64,000 nucleotides of DNA from Sphingomonas sp. GTDB taxonomy: Bacteria; Pseudomonadota; Alphaproteobacteria; Sphingomonadales; Sphingomonadaceae. Shown here piece after piece: positions 26,634 through 35,604 of the stretch (positions are counted from its first letter, which is position 1; every line of letters starts with the position of its first letter). Location of the stretch: assembly GCA_003248865.1 (NCBI GenBank), contig QFPK01000014.1, positions 1 to 64,000 of the forward strand, written 5' to 3'. The notes under the pieces are model-generated. The model searched no databases, was not told the origin of the DNA, and saw only the letters and a list, made by a program, of their open reading frames with translations. The position numbers were made by a program, and so were the translations under genes.

Positions 26634-27354
26634 CGGGGGTTCCGATCCTGTCCCAGCGGACGCCCTTATCATAGGCGAGGAAGATGTGGCTGGCGCGGCC
26701 GATCACGCGCGCCTCTGGCACGAAGCCCAGCCCGCCTTCGGTGGCGGGCACGCGGCTGTCGGCACTGTGGCTGCGGTTGTCCCCCAGCACGAACAGATGG
26801 CCGGCGGGTACCGTGACCGGCCCGAAATTGGCATTGGGGCCCTGGGCCCGGCCGTGCACCAGATGGCTTCGCCCGCTGCCCAGCTGTTCGCGGCAGATAT
26901 CCTGCCCGTCTGGCGTGCAGGGGAAGGGCAGGCCGTTCCTCAGCAATAATCCGTTTCGCAACTCCACCGTTTCACCCCCACGCGCGACCATTCTTTTCAC
27001 ATAATCACGTCCATCCGGCCCGACAAAGGCAATCACATCGCCATGGGCGACCGGGCTGGCGAACAGGCGGGCGCCGCCTTCATCGCCCATCGCCGAATCC
27101 GCCGCCACCGGAAGCGAGGCGCGCGACCATCCATAGGCCTGCTTGTCGACCAGCACGAAATCTCCCGCCTGCAGCGTGGGCGCCATCGAGCTGGAAGGGA
27201 TGGCGAAGGGCTGCACCAGCAGGATGCGCACCAGGAGCGCCGCCCCAAGCGCCAGAGCCACCAGCCGCGTGAACGGCCACAGCCAGCCCGCCAGCCGCTC
27301 GCTGCCGGCCAGATGACGGGCGCGCGCGGCTTCGATGGCGTCACTGCTCTCCAT
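26626..27354 (-). CDS. lepB: Signal peptidase I
   Basis: Removes Sec and Tat signal peptides at the outer face of the inner membrane. At 242 residues, one N-terminal helix (LVALALGAALLVRILLVQPF, about 31-50) leads to the catalytic serine in PSSSMAPTL (S56), and the general-base lysine is in DYVKRMVA (K120). The GDNRSHSADSR box near 200 is a family hallmark. An insertion of about 35 residues with two cysteines lies between K120 and that box. It heads the lepB-rnc-era-recO-parC series, and rnc overlaps its stop. Confidence 0.94.
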   Translation of the reverse strand: MESSDAIEAARARHLAGSERLAGWLWPFTRLVALALGAALLVRILLVQPFAIPSSSMAPTLQAGDFVLVDKQAYGWSRASLPVAADSAMGDEGGARLFASPVAHGDVIAFVGPDGRDYVKRMVARGGETVELRNGLLLRNGLPFPCTPDGQDICREQLGSGRSHLVHGRAQGPNANFGPVTVPAGHLFVLGDNRSHSADSRVPATEGGLGFVPEARVIGRASHIFLAYDKGVRWDRIGTPVD

Positions 27355-27454
27355 TGCGGATATCGCTGGGCCGCGGGCAGGGTGGTGTCAAGTGCGCGGC
27401 GCATGCCCGAACGGGGAGTCGCGCGCGGCCCTGCTTTGCTTTAGGGGTGGCGCC

Positions 27455-28978
27455 ATGCTGCCACATCAGACCGAAGCCTGGGCCCAACTCGCCGAACTGG
27501 CGGTGGCGCCTGCCCCTTCCATCGCCGGGCTGTTCGAGGCCGAGCCGGACCGGATCGCGACGCTGGCCCCCGAGGTGGAGGGGATTCGCTTCGATTTTTC
27601 AAAGCTGCCGGTGAGCCTTGTGCAGTTGCAGGCGCTGGCGGCGCTTGCGGTGGCGGCCGATCTGTCCGGCTGGCGCGCGAAGCTGGCGGCAGGCGAGGTG
27701 GTGAACGCCAGCGAAGGGCGGGCGGCCACCCATATGGCGCTGCGCGATCCGGCGAAACGGGGCGAGCAGGCGGCGCTGCTGGAGACGGCGGCGCGCATCC
27801 GCGCCGGTGCGCTGGGGCCGGTGCGGCATGTGATCCATATCGGCATCGGCGGCTCTGCATTGGGGCCGCAGCTGCTGGTGGATGCGCTGGGCACCGGGGC
27901 GGACGGGCCGGAGGTGCATGTGGCGGCGAATATCGACGGCGCCGCGCTGGCGCGGGCCTTTGCCGCCTGCGATCCCGCCGAGACGCTGCTGATCGCGGTG
28001 TCCAAGACCTTCACCACGCAGGAGACGCTGACCAACCTGAAGTCCGCGCTGGACTGGCTGGCGGCGAACGGTGTGGCCGATCCGATCAGCCGGGTGGTGG
28101 CAGTGACGGCGGCGCCGGACAAGGCGAAGGCGCACGGCATTTCCGAGATCCTGCCCTTCGCCGAGTCGGTGGGTGGGCGCTATTCGCTGTGGTCTGCCGT
28201 GGGGCTGCCTCTGGCGATCCGCTGCGGACCGGCTGCGTTCGAGGCGCTGCTGGACGGGGCAGCGGCGATGGACCGCCACTTCCTGACGGCGCCGCTGCTG
28301 CGCAATGTGCCTGTGCTAGCCGCGATGGCGGACGTGTGGCAGGCCTGTTTCCTGAACAAGCCGACGCGGGCGATCTTCGCCTATGACGAGCGGCTGCGGC
28401 TGTTGCCGCCCTATCTGCAGCAGCTGGAGATGGAATCGAACGGCAAGTCCGTCGCGCGCGACGGCACGCCGCTGCCGTTCCCGACGGCCGCGATCAGCTG
28501 GGGCGGGACGGGGACGGACGCGCAGCATGCGGTGTTCCAGCTGCTGCATCAGGGCACCCACACCGATCCGCTGGAGTTCGTCGCGGTCGCCGCGCCGGGC
28601 CATGATCTGGAACCGATCCACCATAGGCTGCTGCTGGCCAATTGCTTCGCGCAAGGGGCGGCGCTGCTGAAGGGGCGCACCCATGCCGAGGCGCTGGCGG
28701 AAGCGAAGGGCGACGAGGCGCTGGCGCGGGCCAAGAGCTTCCCCGGCAATCGCGGATCGGCGACCATCCTTGTCGACCGGCTGACGCCGGACCGGCTGGG
28801 GGCGCTGCTGGCCTTTTACGAGGCGCGGACGTTCAGCGCCGCCGTGCTGATGGGCGTGAACCCGTTCGACCAGTGGGGCGTGGAACTGGGCAAGCAGGTG
28901 GCGAACAAGCTGGCCGCCGGGGAAACGGGCGGGTTCGACCCCTCGACCGAGGCGTTGATGGCGGCGGCGGGGTTGTAG
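27455..28978 (+). CDS. pgi: Glucose-6-phosphate isomerase
   Basis: Interconverts glucose-6-phosphate and fructose-6-phosphate. At 507 residues it carries HIGIGGSALGPQLL (about 130), SKTFTTQETLTN (about 183), GGRYSLWSAVGL (about 240), the catalytic glutamate in LEMESNGKSV (about 325) and the C-terminal GVELGKQVA. The ATG at 27455 follows a GGGG ribosome site. It is divergent from lepB with about 100 bases between starts. It is monocistronic and followed by a repeat-bearing spacer. Confidence 0.95.
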   Translation: MLPHQTEAWAQLAELAVAPAPSIAGLFEAEPDRIATLAPEVEGIRFDFSKLPVSLVQLQALAALAVAADLSGWRAKLAAGEVVNASEGRAATHMALRDPAKRGEQAALLETAARIRAGALGPVRHVIHIGIGGSALGPQLLVDALGTGADGPEVHVAANIDGAALARAFAACDPAETLLIAVSKTFTTQETLTNLKSALDWLAANGVADPISRVVAVTAAPDKAKAHGISEILPFAESVGGRYSLWSAVGLPLAIRCGPAAFEALLDGAAAMDRHFLTAPLLRNVPVLAAMADVWQACFLNKPTRAIFAYDERLRLLPPYLQQLEMESNGKSVARDGTPLPFPTAAISWGGTGTDAQHAVFQLLHQGTHTDPLEFVAVAAPGHDLEPIHHRLLLANCFAQGAALLKGRTHAEALAEAKGDEALARAKSFPGNRGSATILVDRLTPDRLGALLAFYEARTFSAAVLMGVNPFDQWGVELGKQVANKLAAGETGGFDPSTEALMAAAGL

Positions 28979-28994
28979 AACTGAGGTTTTGCCT

Positions 28995-29026
28995 CCGGCG
29001 GGCAGGGAAATGATTTCCCTGCACCC
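28995..29026 (+). repeat. Palindromic repeat element, copy A
   Basis: The core CAGGGAAATGATTTCCCTG (29003-29021) is a near-perfect palindrome of stem CAGGGAAAT around a central G, flanked by GGCGGG and CACCC. The reverse complement of copy B at 29162 gives the same sequence with an A/G and T/C exchange in the stem. This compensatory change keeps the pairing, as in REP-type elements. Confidence 0.75.
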
Positions 29027-29161
29027 TCTAAGTTGGCGTTGTGCCCTACGCGGAACTTGCGTGTGTGAATCGGCTTGATTGCCTGTGGCACTTGGGCTTG
29101 CTGGCGCCGCAGGCCGTCAATCTGCCCACCAGCGTGACCTTGCCGAGTGACCTGATAATGT

Positions 29162-29211
29162 GGGTGCAGGGAGATCATCTCCCTGCCGGGGTGAAGGGGC
29201 AGAGCCCCTTC
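29162..29211 (-). repeat. Palindromic repeat element, copy B, with second hairpin
   Basis: The core CAGGGAGATCATCTCCCTG (29167-29185) pairs with itself and is the inverted partner of copy A. A second perfect hairpin, GAAGGGGC-AGA-GCCCCTTC (29193-29211), follows within 8 bases. Between copies A and B (29027-29161) no gene is visible. Confidence 0.75.
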
Positions 29212-29223
29212 AGAGTCTCCGTC

Positions 29224-29448
29224 TTACGCCGCCATCCGCGCCGGCCGTGCGGATGCACTACGCGCCGTGGGGAAGGGGATCACGTTGGATTCGCCCGGCC
29301 CGTCGGCGGTCAGCAGCAGGCGGACGGGTTGGGGGCCGCGCAGGGCTGCGGCGAGGGCCGGCATCCGGCGCCAGAGCAGCCCGGCGTTGAGCGTGAGGAT
29401 CGCCAGCAGGGCGAGGGGCCCGAGGAGGGCGGTGGCAGTGGCGATCAT
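29224..29448 (-). CDS. Small single-pass membrane protein, unknown function
   Basis: A 74-residue protein starting MIATATALLGPLALLAILTLNAGLLWRRMPAL in outline: one hydrophobic helix (about 5-25) then an RR stop-transfer pair and a basic, Pro/Ser-rich tail ending RSASARPARMAA. The reading is supported by a good ribosome site, AAGGA, 9 bases before the ATG. It lies in the spacer between pgi and the acyl-CoA synthetase, divergent from the latter. No family is recognised, and a chance reading frame remains possible. Confidence 0.5.
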   Translation of the reverse strand: MIATATALLGPLALLAILTLNAGLLWRRMPALAAALRGPQPVRLLLTADGPGESNVIPFPTARSASARPARMAA

Positions 29449-29635
29449 CCGCTTTGTTCCTTCTGCGAATCGGTTCAGTTGATGGATGTTCCGTTTTTGT
29501 TCTTTTGGAGTCAAGCCCGCCTTATGGCCCGCCTTGTGGGTCTGGATGGGTGCCGGATTACCATGCTGAAACAATGGCTCTTTCCGCCGCTGCCGGCTTT
29601 GGGTTAGGAATGGGGGAGGGATAGGAGAGACGCGA

Positions 29636-31264
29636 ATGACGACGGGCACGATGCAGGACTGGCCGCTGCTGGTCTGGAAGCTGATCGACCATGCGGCGCT
29701 GAACCATGGCGACCGCGAGATTGTGAGCCTGACCTGCGAGGGGCATGAGGTTCGCACAAACTGGCATCAGGTGCAGGGGCGGGCCCGTCAGGTGGCGGAG
29801 GCGCTGCGCGGGCTGGGCGTGAACGCGGGCGACCGGGTGGCGACGCTGGCGTGGAACACGCACCGCCATGTGGAAAGCTGGTACGGCATTTCCGGCATGG
29901 GGGCGGTGGCGCACACCATCAACCCGCGCCTGTTCGAGGATCAGATCGCCTATATCGCGAACCATGCCGAGGACCGGGTGCTGTTCTTCGACCTGACCTT
30001 CGTGAAGCTGGTGGAGAAACTGGCGCCGCGCCTGACCACGGTGGAGCATTATGTGCTGCTGACCGACAGGGAGCATATGCCGGCGGACAGCAGCCTGAAG
30101 CTGATCTGCTATGAGGAGTTCATCGCAGGGCAGAATGCGGATGCGCCCTGGACGGTGCTGGGCGAAAATGCGCCGTCGGGGCTTTGCTATACCTCTGGCA
30201 CGACGGGAAATCCGAAGGGCGTGCAATATTCCCATCGCGCCAATGTGCTGCATGCCTATGGCGCGTGCATGGGCGACGTGCTGGACATCCGTTCGGAGGC
30301 GGTGATCCTGCCGGTGGTGCCCATGTATCACGCCAATGCCTGGGGCGTGCCCTATGCGGCGGCGGCGGCGGGTGCGAAGCTGGTGATGTGCGGGCCGCAT
30401 TTCGATGCGCCGACCATCGCCAACATGATCCGCAAGGAAGGCGTGACGCTGACGCTGGCGGTGCCGACCGTGTGGCTGGGGATGCTGCAGCATCTGGAAT
30501 CCACCGGCACCGCACTGGATCCGCTGAAGCGCGTGGTGATCGGCGGCTCTGCCGCGCCGCGCAGCATGATCGAGGCGTTCGAGGAGAAATATGGCGTCGA
30601 TGTCTGCCATGCCTGGGGCATGACGGAGATGACGCCGCTGGGCACCATCGGAAGCCTGTCTGCCGAGGCCAGAAAGCTGCCGCGCAAGGAGCAGATTGAC
30701 CTGAAGTGCAAGCAGGGGCGCGGCATCTTCGGCGTGGAGATGAAGCTGGTGGACGATGAGGGCCGCGACCTGCCGCGCGACGGCGTCGCCTTCGGGCGGC
30801 TGATGGTGCGGGGCCCCTGGATCGTGGGCAGCTATTTCAAGGGCGACGGCGGCGACATTCTGGACAAGGATGGCTGGTTCGACACCGGCGATGTCGCGAC
30901 CATCGACCCCAACGGCTATATGCAGATCACCGACCGGTCCAAGGATGTCATCAAGTCCGGCGGGGAGTGGATTTCCTCCATCGAGATCGAGAATCTGGCC
31001 GTGGGCTGCCCGGGTGTGGCCGAGGCGGCCGTGATCGGGGTGGCGCACCCGAAATGGGACGAGCGGCCGCTGCTGATCGTGATCGCGAAGGAAGGCGCGC
31101 AACTGACGGGCGCCGACGTGCTGAGCTATCTGGAGGGCAAGATCGCCAAATGGTGGATGCCCGATGCGGTGGAATTCGTGGATTCAATCCCGCACACGGC
31201 GACGGGCAAGATCCAGAAGACGGCGTTGCGCGAACAGTTCGCCGGTTACCGGCTGGCGGCCTGA
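29636..31264 (+). CDS. Acyl-CoA synthetase (AMP-forming), long-chain/medium-chain type
   Basis: A 542-residue ligase activating fatty acids to acyl-CoA through an acyl-AMP. Signature motif I is [12 protein letters not shown] (about 184), the A-motif segment is [12 protein letters not shown] (about 324), and the adenylate/hinge region is [33 protein letters not shown] (about 412-444, split here). The catalytic lysine lies in TATGKIQKT near the end. The length and [10 protein letters not shown] motif fit FadD3/medium-chain-like relatives rather than acetyl-CoA synthetase. The ATG has GGAGAG upstream, and the 3' end overlaps the convergent TPM gene by 19 bases. Confidence 0.92.
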   Translation: MTTGTMQDWPLLVWKLIDHAALNHGDREIVSLTCEGHEVRTNWHQVQGRARQVAEALRGLGVNAGDRVATLAWNTHRHVESWYGISGMGAVAHTINPRLFEDQIAYIANHAEDRVLFFDLTFVKLVEKLAPRLTTVEHYVLLTDREHMPADSSLKLICYEEFIAGQNADAPWTVLGENAPSGLCYTSGTTGNPKGVQYSHRANVLHAYGACMGDVLDIRSEAVILPVVPMYHANAWGVPYAAAAAGAKLVMCGPHFDAPTIANMIRKEGVTLTLAVPTVWLGMLQHLESTGTALDPLKRVVIGGSAAPRSMIEAFEEKYGVDVCHAWGMTEMTPLGTIGSLSAEARKLPRKEQIDLKCKQGRGIFGVEMKLVDDEGRDLPRDGVAFGRLMVRGPWIVGSYFKGDGGDILDKDGWFDTGDVATIDPNGYMQITDRSKDVIKSGGEWISSIEIENLAVGCPGVAEAAVIGVAHPKWDERPLLIVIAKEGAQLTGADVLSYLEGKIAKWWMPDAVEFVDSIPHTATGKIQKTALREQFAGYRLAA

Positions 31265-31821
31265 AGCTCCGGGGCGGCCACGCCATGCGCAGGCCCGGTT
31301 TGAGAGTGACCGACGTGGGACGCCAGATGCACCTTGGCCGGGTTCAGTGCCGTGATGACGGCGCCGACCCCGGCTGAAATGCCGCCGGGCATGTCGCCGC
31401 TGGCGAAGCGGGGGGTGATCTCCGTCTGGATGATGCCGGCTGCCTTCTCGTCTGTGAGGGTCTGTTCCAGCCCCTTGCCGACACCGATGCGGACTCGCCG
31501 CTCATTGGGTGCGACCAGCAGGATCACGCCGTCGTTGATGTTTTTGCGGCCGATGCCCCAGCTATTGCCCAGATCGCGGGTGTAGTCGGCGATATCCTGC
31601 CCTTTCAGGCTGTTCACCGTGACGACGGCGAACTGATACCCTTTGGTCCGCTCAAGATCGACGAGGCGGGCGGTGATGGCGGCCTTCTGCTGGGTGCTGA
31701 GCAGGCCGGCTTCATCGGTGACACGGCCCTGCAACGGGAGGCTGGCCGAGGCGGACCCCGGTTGCTGGCCGCAGGATGCGGTCGCCAGCAGGATCAGTGA
31801 CAGCGCCAGAGCACGCAGCAT
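31246..31821 (-). CDS. TPM domain protein, exported
   Basis: A 191-residue protein with an N-terminal signal or lipoprotein-like segment (MLRALALSLILLATASC) and a TPM domain (VTDEAGLLSTQQKAAITARLVDLERTKGYQFAVVTV, then IGRKNINDGVILLVAPNERRVRIGVGKGLE). TPM domains, as in YgcG, YdjH and Psb32, face the periplasm. Here there is no C-terminal transmembrane helix; the tail is short and polar. The lipobox is imperfect (TASC). The ATG at 31821 was chosen for the strong GGAGG upstream. Confidence 0.85.
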   Translation of the reverse strand: MLRALALSLILLATASCGQQPGSASASLPLQGRVTDEAGLLSTQQKAAITARLVDLERTKGYQFAVVTVNSLKGQDIADYTRDLGNSWGIGRKNINDGVILLVAPNERRVRIGVGKGLEQTLTDEKAAGIIQTEITPRFASGDMPGGISAGVGAVITALNPAKVHLASHVGHSQTGPAHGVAAPELQAASR

Positions 31822-31848
31822 ACAATTTCCTCCCCCCAAAGGGCAGGT

Positions 31849-32451
31849 TCAGCGAATGGGAACCTGCACCGTCCTCCCTGCCGGCCCCGGAAAATCCTGG
31901 AACAGCGTTGCCGCCAGCACCGGTGTCAGCGTGGTGCCGCGTTGCCCGCCCGGTTGTGTGTCCAGGCTGGAACGGCCTTCCCATATGGCCTGATTTCCGG
32001 GGTTCTGCACAATCGAAACCGATAGGGTCGTGGTGGTGGCGACCTGCGGCGACGGCTGGCCGCCCACAGGCACCTGCACGCTGGTGCCGATGCCGACATT
32101 GCCGCTGGAGAAGCCGCCGCCAATGCCGACGGACACCCCGGACTGCCGCCCGGGGGCGACGCGTTCGCTCGTCTGCACGTCGATCACGGCGGTGAACTGG
32201 GCCACCTGCGGGCTGGAGACAGGCTCGAACCCCTGCTTGCGCAGTTCGGCGCCCACGGCGTTGGCCTGGGCCTGGAATTCCAGGCTGCCGGCCAGCGCCG
32301 GGTTGGCGGGCTTCAGATAGATGGTGCCCCGGCCGATCGGCTGGTTCTGGTGGAACCGCAGTACATTCGCGTTGGGCGTGGTGCTGCACGCGCCGAGCAC
32401 AAGCGCGGCGGCTGTAAGCGCGGCGGCGGCGATGGCCGGGGCAAAACGCAT
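31849..32451 (-). CDS. DUF4136 lipoprotein
   Basis: A 200-residue lipoprotein of the DUF4136 family. Signal ends at the lipobox LGAC (MRFAPAIAAAALTAAALVLGAC). The mature part shows FHQNQPIGRGTIYLKP at about 33, a core with AVIDVQTSERV, a glycine-rich middle (VGIGGGFSSGNVGIGTS), and WEGRSSLDT near the end. DUF4136 members are envelope proteins of unknown function. It directly follows its paralogue (one base between stop and start) and probably cotranscribes with the TPM gene. Confidence 0.85.
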   Translation of the reverse strand: MRFAPAIAAAALTAAALVLGACSTTPNANVLRFHQNQPIGRGTIYLKPANPALAGSLEFQAQANAVGAELRKQGFEPVSSPQVAQFTAVIDVQTSERVAPGRQSGVSVGIGGGFSSGNVGIGTSVQVPVGGQPSPQVATTTTLSVSIVQNPGNQAIWEGRSSLDTQPGGQRGTTLTPVLAATLFQDFPGPAGRTVQVPIR

Positions 32452-32452
32452 G

Positions 32453-33028
32453 TTACAGGCGGACCTGCTGGGTGACGCCCGGCGTTCCCGGGAAATCGGT
32501 GAACAGCGCGGTGGCGAGGCGCGGCACCGCCCAGGTCAGGTTGGCTTCCTGCGAGCCGGCGTTCGCCGTCTTGGAGGCGCGGCCTTCCCAGACCTTCTGG
32601 CCGGTGGACTGGCTTTGGATCTGCACCGCGATGGTGGTGGTGCGTTCCGTGGCGTTGCGCGGGCCGCGGCCGACCGGGGTGGCGATGATGGTGGGGCCGA
32701 CCGGCACGCCGACGGTGGTGCCGGGGCGGGTGACTGTGGTGCCGTCCGTCTGGGTGATGTCCAGCGTGGCGACATATTGGGCCTGCGCGGCATCCGGCAC
32801 GGTCTGGAAGCCCTGACGGCGCATCTCGACGGCGACGGATTCGGCGTGGGTGCGGAATTCCAGGCTGTTGGCCGTGGCGGGGTCCGCCGGCTGGATGAAC
32901 AGCGTGCCGCGGTTGATCGGCTGGTTGGTGTGGAAGCGCGCGACGTCGGCATACATGCCGCCGCGTCCGCAGGCGCTGAGCGCGATCATCAGCGCGATGG
33001 AGGATGCGGCAAGAATTCCGGTCTTCAT
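32453..33028 (-). CDS. DUF4136 lipoprotein (tandem paralogue)
   Basis: A 191-residue lipoprotein, signal MKTGILAASSIALMIALSAC with lipobox LSAC. It aligns along its length with the next gene downstream: FHTNQPINRGTLFIQPADP (about 33), YVATLDITQTDG, PVGPTIIATPVG, VWEGRASKT and FPGTPGVTQQVRL match the corresponding parts of the paralogue. Tandem duplication is the simplest origin. The spacing of one base to the next gene implies a single transcript of two or three envelope proteins. Confidence 0.85.
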   Translation of the reverse strand: MKTGILAASSIALMIALSACGRGGMYADVARFHTNQPINRGTLFIQPADPATANSLEFRTHAESVAVEMRRQGFQTVPDAAQAQYVATLDITQTDGTTVTRPGTTVGVPVGPTIIATPVGRGPRNATERTTTIAVQIQSQSTGQKVWEGRASKTANAGSQEANLTWAVPRLATALFTDFPGTPGVTQQVRL

Positions 33029-33115
33029 CTCATGTTCCCCTGGCTCGTTTCAGCCGATTCCCTAGGACGGAAAGCGGCGGATATCCAGCGTCTGTTCGTC
33101 GCATGGATTCCGGCC

Positions 33116-35563
33116 TCAATCCGCGCCCCAATCGAGGGTCGCGCTGCCGATCGGCATTCCGGGCGGAACCTTGGGCGCGTTTTCCGGATTGGCGAGGAAG
33201 GCTTCGATGGTTGTCCGGTCTGCCAGCAGCTTCAGCAGGCCGGTTTTCCAGTCGCGCTGGGCGGCTGTGGTGGCCAGGCTGGCGGCGAGGCTGGAGCGGA
33301 ACTGTTCCACCACGCCCTGCAGTTGCAGGGCCACCACCGGGGAGAGGCCGGGCTGGCGCTGGGCGCGCAGCAGGGCTGCCACGATGCGGGTGCCGGCGCG
33401 CAGTCGTACATCGTCCAGCGCAGGGGTGGCGGGGGCGAGTGCCAGCGCGGTGAGGCGGCTTGCGAGCTGGGCGGGGGAGGGCACCTGCGCGTCCTGCCCG
33501 TGCTGGGTGGCGAGGCGGTTCAGCCGGGCGGGGTGGAGCAGGGCATCCAGCGTGACCGTCGCGGCGGCGTCGGTGGCGGCCAGCGGCTCGAAAACGGTAC
33601 CGCCGTTGGTGGGGAAGATTTCGATTTCGAACTGGCGGTCGCGTTCGCCGGAATAGCCCGCCGACAGCGTGGGGACGAGGGCGGGCGGCACCTGCAGCGA
33701 CGCCGGGGTGAGCGTGGCGAGCAGCGCATCGAGTGCAGCGCGCTGGCTGGCGGCCGGGACCGACACGGCGATGGGACTGGCGGTCGGCCCAACGGCATAA
33801 CGGCTGTCGGTGCCGCCCAGAAGCTTGGCGGCGGCCTCAACCTGATAGCGGTGCAGCAGCCAGATCGGTACGAACTTGCGACGGAGGTTGCTGACGGGCT
33901 CGTTCGGGGTGAGGGCCGCCGGGCCGAAGCGGCTGACGGCGGCGTTGCGCACGGCGAGGATGCGGGCGAGTTCGGCGGCCGGGTCTGCTCCGTCGTCCCA
34001 CAGGCTGCCGTGGGGGTGGGCGCTGCCGACGTCGCGGGCCTGTTCGTCGCTGACGAAGCGAAGGCCCTGCACCGTGGCGCGGTCGGCCTTGGCGCGGGCC
34101 TGGGCGTCGTCATCCGTGCCGTAGAGCCAGTCGATGGCATAGGCGTCCCAGCGGCCGGTGCCCACGCCATAGGCGTCGGAGAGGTCGGGAGCACCGTTCA
34201 CCAGCCCGACGCGCGGGGCGGGATAATCCATCACCGAGGCGCGGTCCTGCGTGCTGCCCGCGAAATTGTGCAGCAGGCCCAGCGCATGGCCGACCTCGTG
34301 CGCGGAGAGCTGGCGGATGCGGGCGAGCGAGGCCTGAACCGGATCGTTGGGGCCGCCGGTGCCGATCTTGTCCGCGCCGACAAGCCCTTCGAAGATCAGC
34401 ATATCCTGCCGGACACGGAGCGAGCCGAGAAGCACCGTGCCCTTCAGGATCTCCCCCGTGCGCGGATCGGTGACGGCATAGCCGTAGGACCAGCCCCGCG
34501 TCGCCCGGTTCACCCAATTCACGACATTCACCCTGATATCGAGCGGGTCGACGTTTTCGGGCAGGATTTCGACCTTGTAGGCATCGATGTAGCCCGCAGC
34601 CTCGAACGCCTTTTCCCACCAGCGCGCGCCTTCCAGCAGCGCGGTGCGGATGGGTTCGGGGGCTGCATTGTCGATGTAGAAGACGATCGGCTTCTTCACG
34701 CGGGAGCGGGCGGCGGTGGGGTCGGTCTTTTCCAGCCGGAAGCGGTTGGCGAGTTCGAACACCACCGGGCTGCCGAGCGGGGCGGCGAAATCCACCACCT
34801 GTGTCGCGAAGCTGCCGCCGCGCGGATCGAAACGGCGCGGGGTGTAGCCGGTGGAATCGGGGAGGCGCACGAAGCTATGGCGGACGGTGAGGCTGATCTG
34901 CCGCGCGTCCGGCGCGATGTTGCGGACTTCGGGGCCTGCGGAATCCGAGACGAAGGTCTGCCGCGCCTCGAACTCCAGATTGTCCGGGAAGGCTTTCACC
35001 GCATTGGGGTCTGCGGCGGTGAGTTCGGGGGCGAGGCGCCAGTTCTTTTCGCCCGCGCCCTTCAGATCTGAGGTGATGTCCTGCGCGTCGCGGGTGAGGA
35101 AGGGGGCGATGTCGACGAGGATGGTGCCGCCGGGGCCGGGGATTGCATCGCCCAGCCACAGGGTGGAGGTGGCAAACGCATCGCGGGCGGCGGCCTGTTC
35201 CGGAGCCGGGGCGTCGGTGGCGCGGAAGCGGGGGTTCTCCAGCTCGAACGCGACTTTCTTGCCGAGGCGGCGGATGCTGAGGATGTTGGCGGGGCCGGGG
35301 CGGGAGCGATCCAGCCCCAGCGGTGCGGAGCCGAGGCCGGTGCGCAGCTGCGCCATGTAGAGCAGGCGCGCCGAGACGCCGTCCGGTCCCGGCGCGGGGA
35401 GTTGCAGCAGGATGCGGCCGCCGGCCTTGTCCACATGGACGGGCAGCAGCCCTTCCTGCCGGACCGTGCCCGTCAGCGGATCGGCTGGTGCGGCCGCGAG
35501 CGCAGGTGTGGTGGCGAGGAGGAGGGCGATGACGGCGGCGATGCCGCGGGAACGGGCTTGCAT
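33116..35563 (-). CDS. Secreted zinc metalloprotease, metzincin-like (DUF5117/DUF5118-type)
   Basis: An 815-residue exported protease with signal MQARSRGIAAVIALLLATTPALA. The zinc motif HEVGHALGLLHNF (about 387-399) matches HExxHxxGxxH, and the Met-turn is VMDYPAPRV shortly after, as in metzincins. N-terminal beta-rich domains precede it (LPVHVDKAGGRILLQL and SFVRLPDSTGYTPRRFDPRGG), as in the large group with DUF5117 and DUF4953 domains. ATG at 35563 was chosen over an in-frame TTG two codons upstream. It is probably a general exoprotease or processing enzyme. Confidence 0.88.
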   Translation of the reverse strand: MQARSRGIAAVIALLLATTPALAAAPADPLTGTVRQEGLLPVHVDKAGGRILLQLPAPGPDGVSARLLYMAQLRTGLGSAPLGLDRSRPGPANILSIRRLGKKVAFELENPRFRATDAPAPEQAAARDAFATSTLWLGDAIPGPGGTILVDIAPFLTRDAQDITSDLKGAGEKNWRLAPELTAADPNAVKAFPDNLEFEARQTFVSDSAGPEVRNIAPDARQISLTVRHSFVRLPDSTGYTPRRFDPRGGSFATQVVDFAAPLGSPVVFELANRFRLEKTDPTAARSRVKKPIVFYIDNAAPEPIRTALLEGARWWEKAFEAAGYIDAYKVEILPENVDPLDIRVNVVNWVNRATRGWSYGYAVTDPRTGEILKGTVLLGSLRVRQDMLIFEGLVGADKIGTGGPNDPVQASLARIRQLSAHEVGHALGLLHNFAGSTQDRASVMDYPAPRVGLVNGAPDLSDAYGVGTGRWDAYAIDWLYGTDDDAQARAKADRATVQGLRFVSDEQARDVGSAHPHGSLWDDGADPAAELARILAVRNAAVSRFGPAALTPNEPVSNLRRKFVPIWLLHRYQVEAAAKLLGGTDSRYAVGPTASPIAVSVPAASQRAALDALLATLTPASLQVPPALVPTLSAGYSGERDRQFEIEIFPTNGGTVFEPLAATDAAATVTLDALLHPARLNRLATQHGQDAQVPSPAQLASRLTALALAPATPALDDVRLRAGTRIVAALLRAQRQPGLSPVVALQLQGVVEQFRSSLAASLATTAAQRDWKTGLLKLLADRTTIEAFLANPENAPKVPPGMPIGSATLDWGAD

Positions 35564-35604
35564 GGGCAATGGCTATCGGGGAGCCGTCGCCGGAGCAAGC
35601 GGGT

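Noticed and set aside
28979..29223. Possible CRISPR or phage attachment site in the pgi spacer
   Set aside because: Only two inverted palindromes are found, without spaced direct repeats or integrase.
32321..35071. A 916-codon open frame on the plus strand across the DUF4136 and metalloprotease genes
   Set aside because: It is antisense to several clear genes with signal peptides and motifs. Its translation is rich in G, A, R and V with no domains, as expected in GC-rich shadows.
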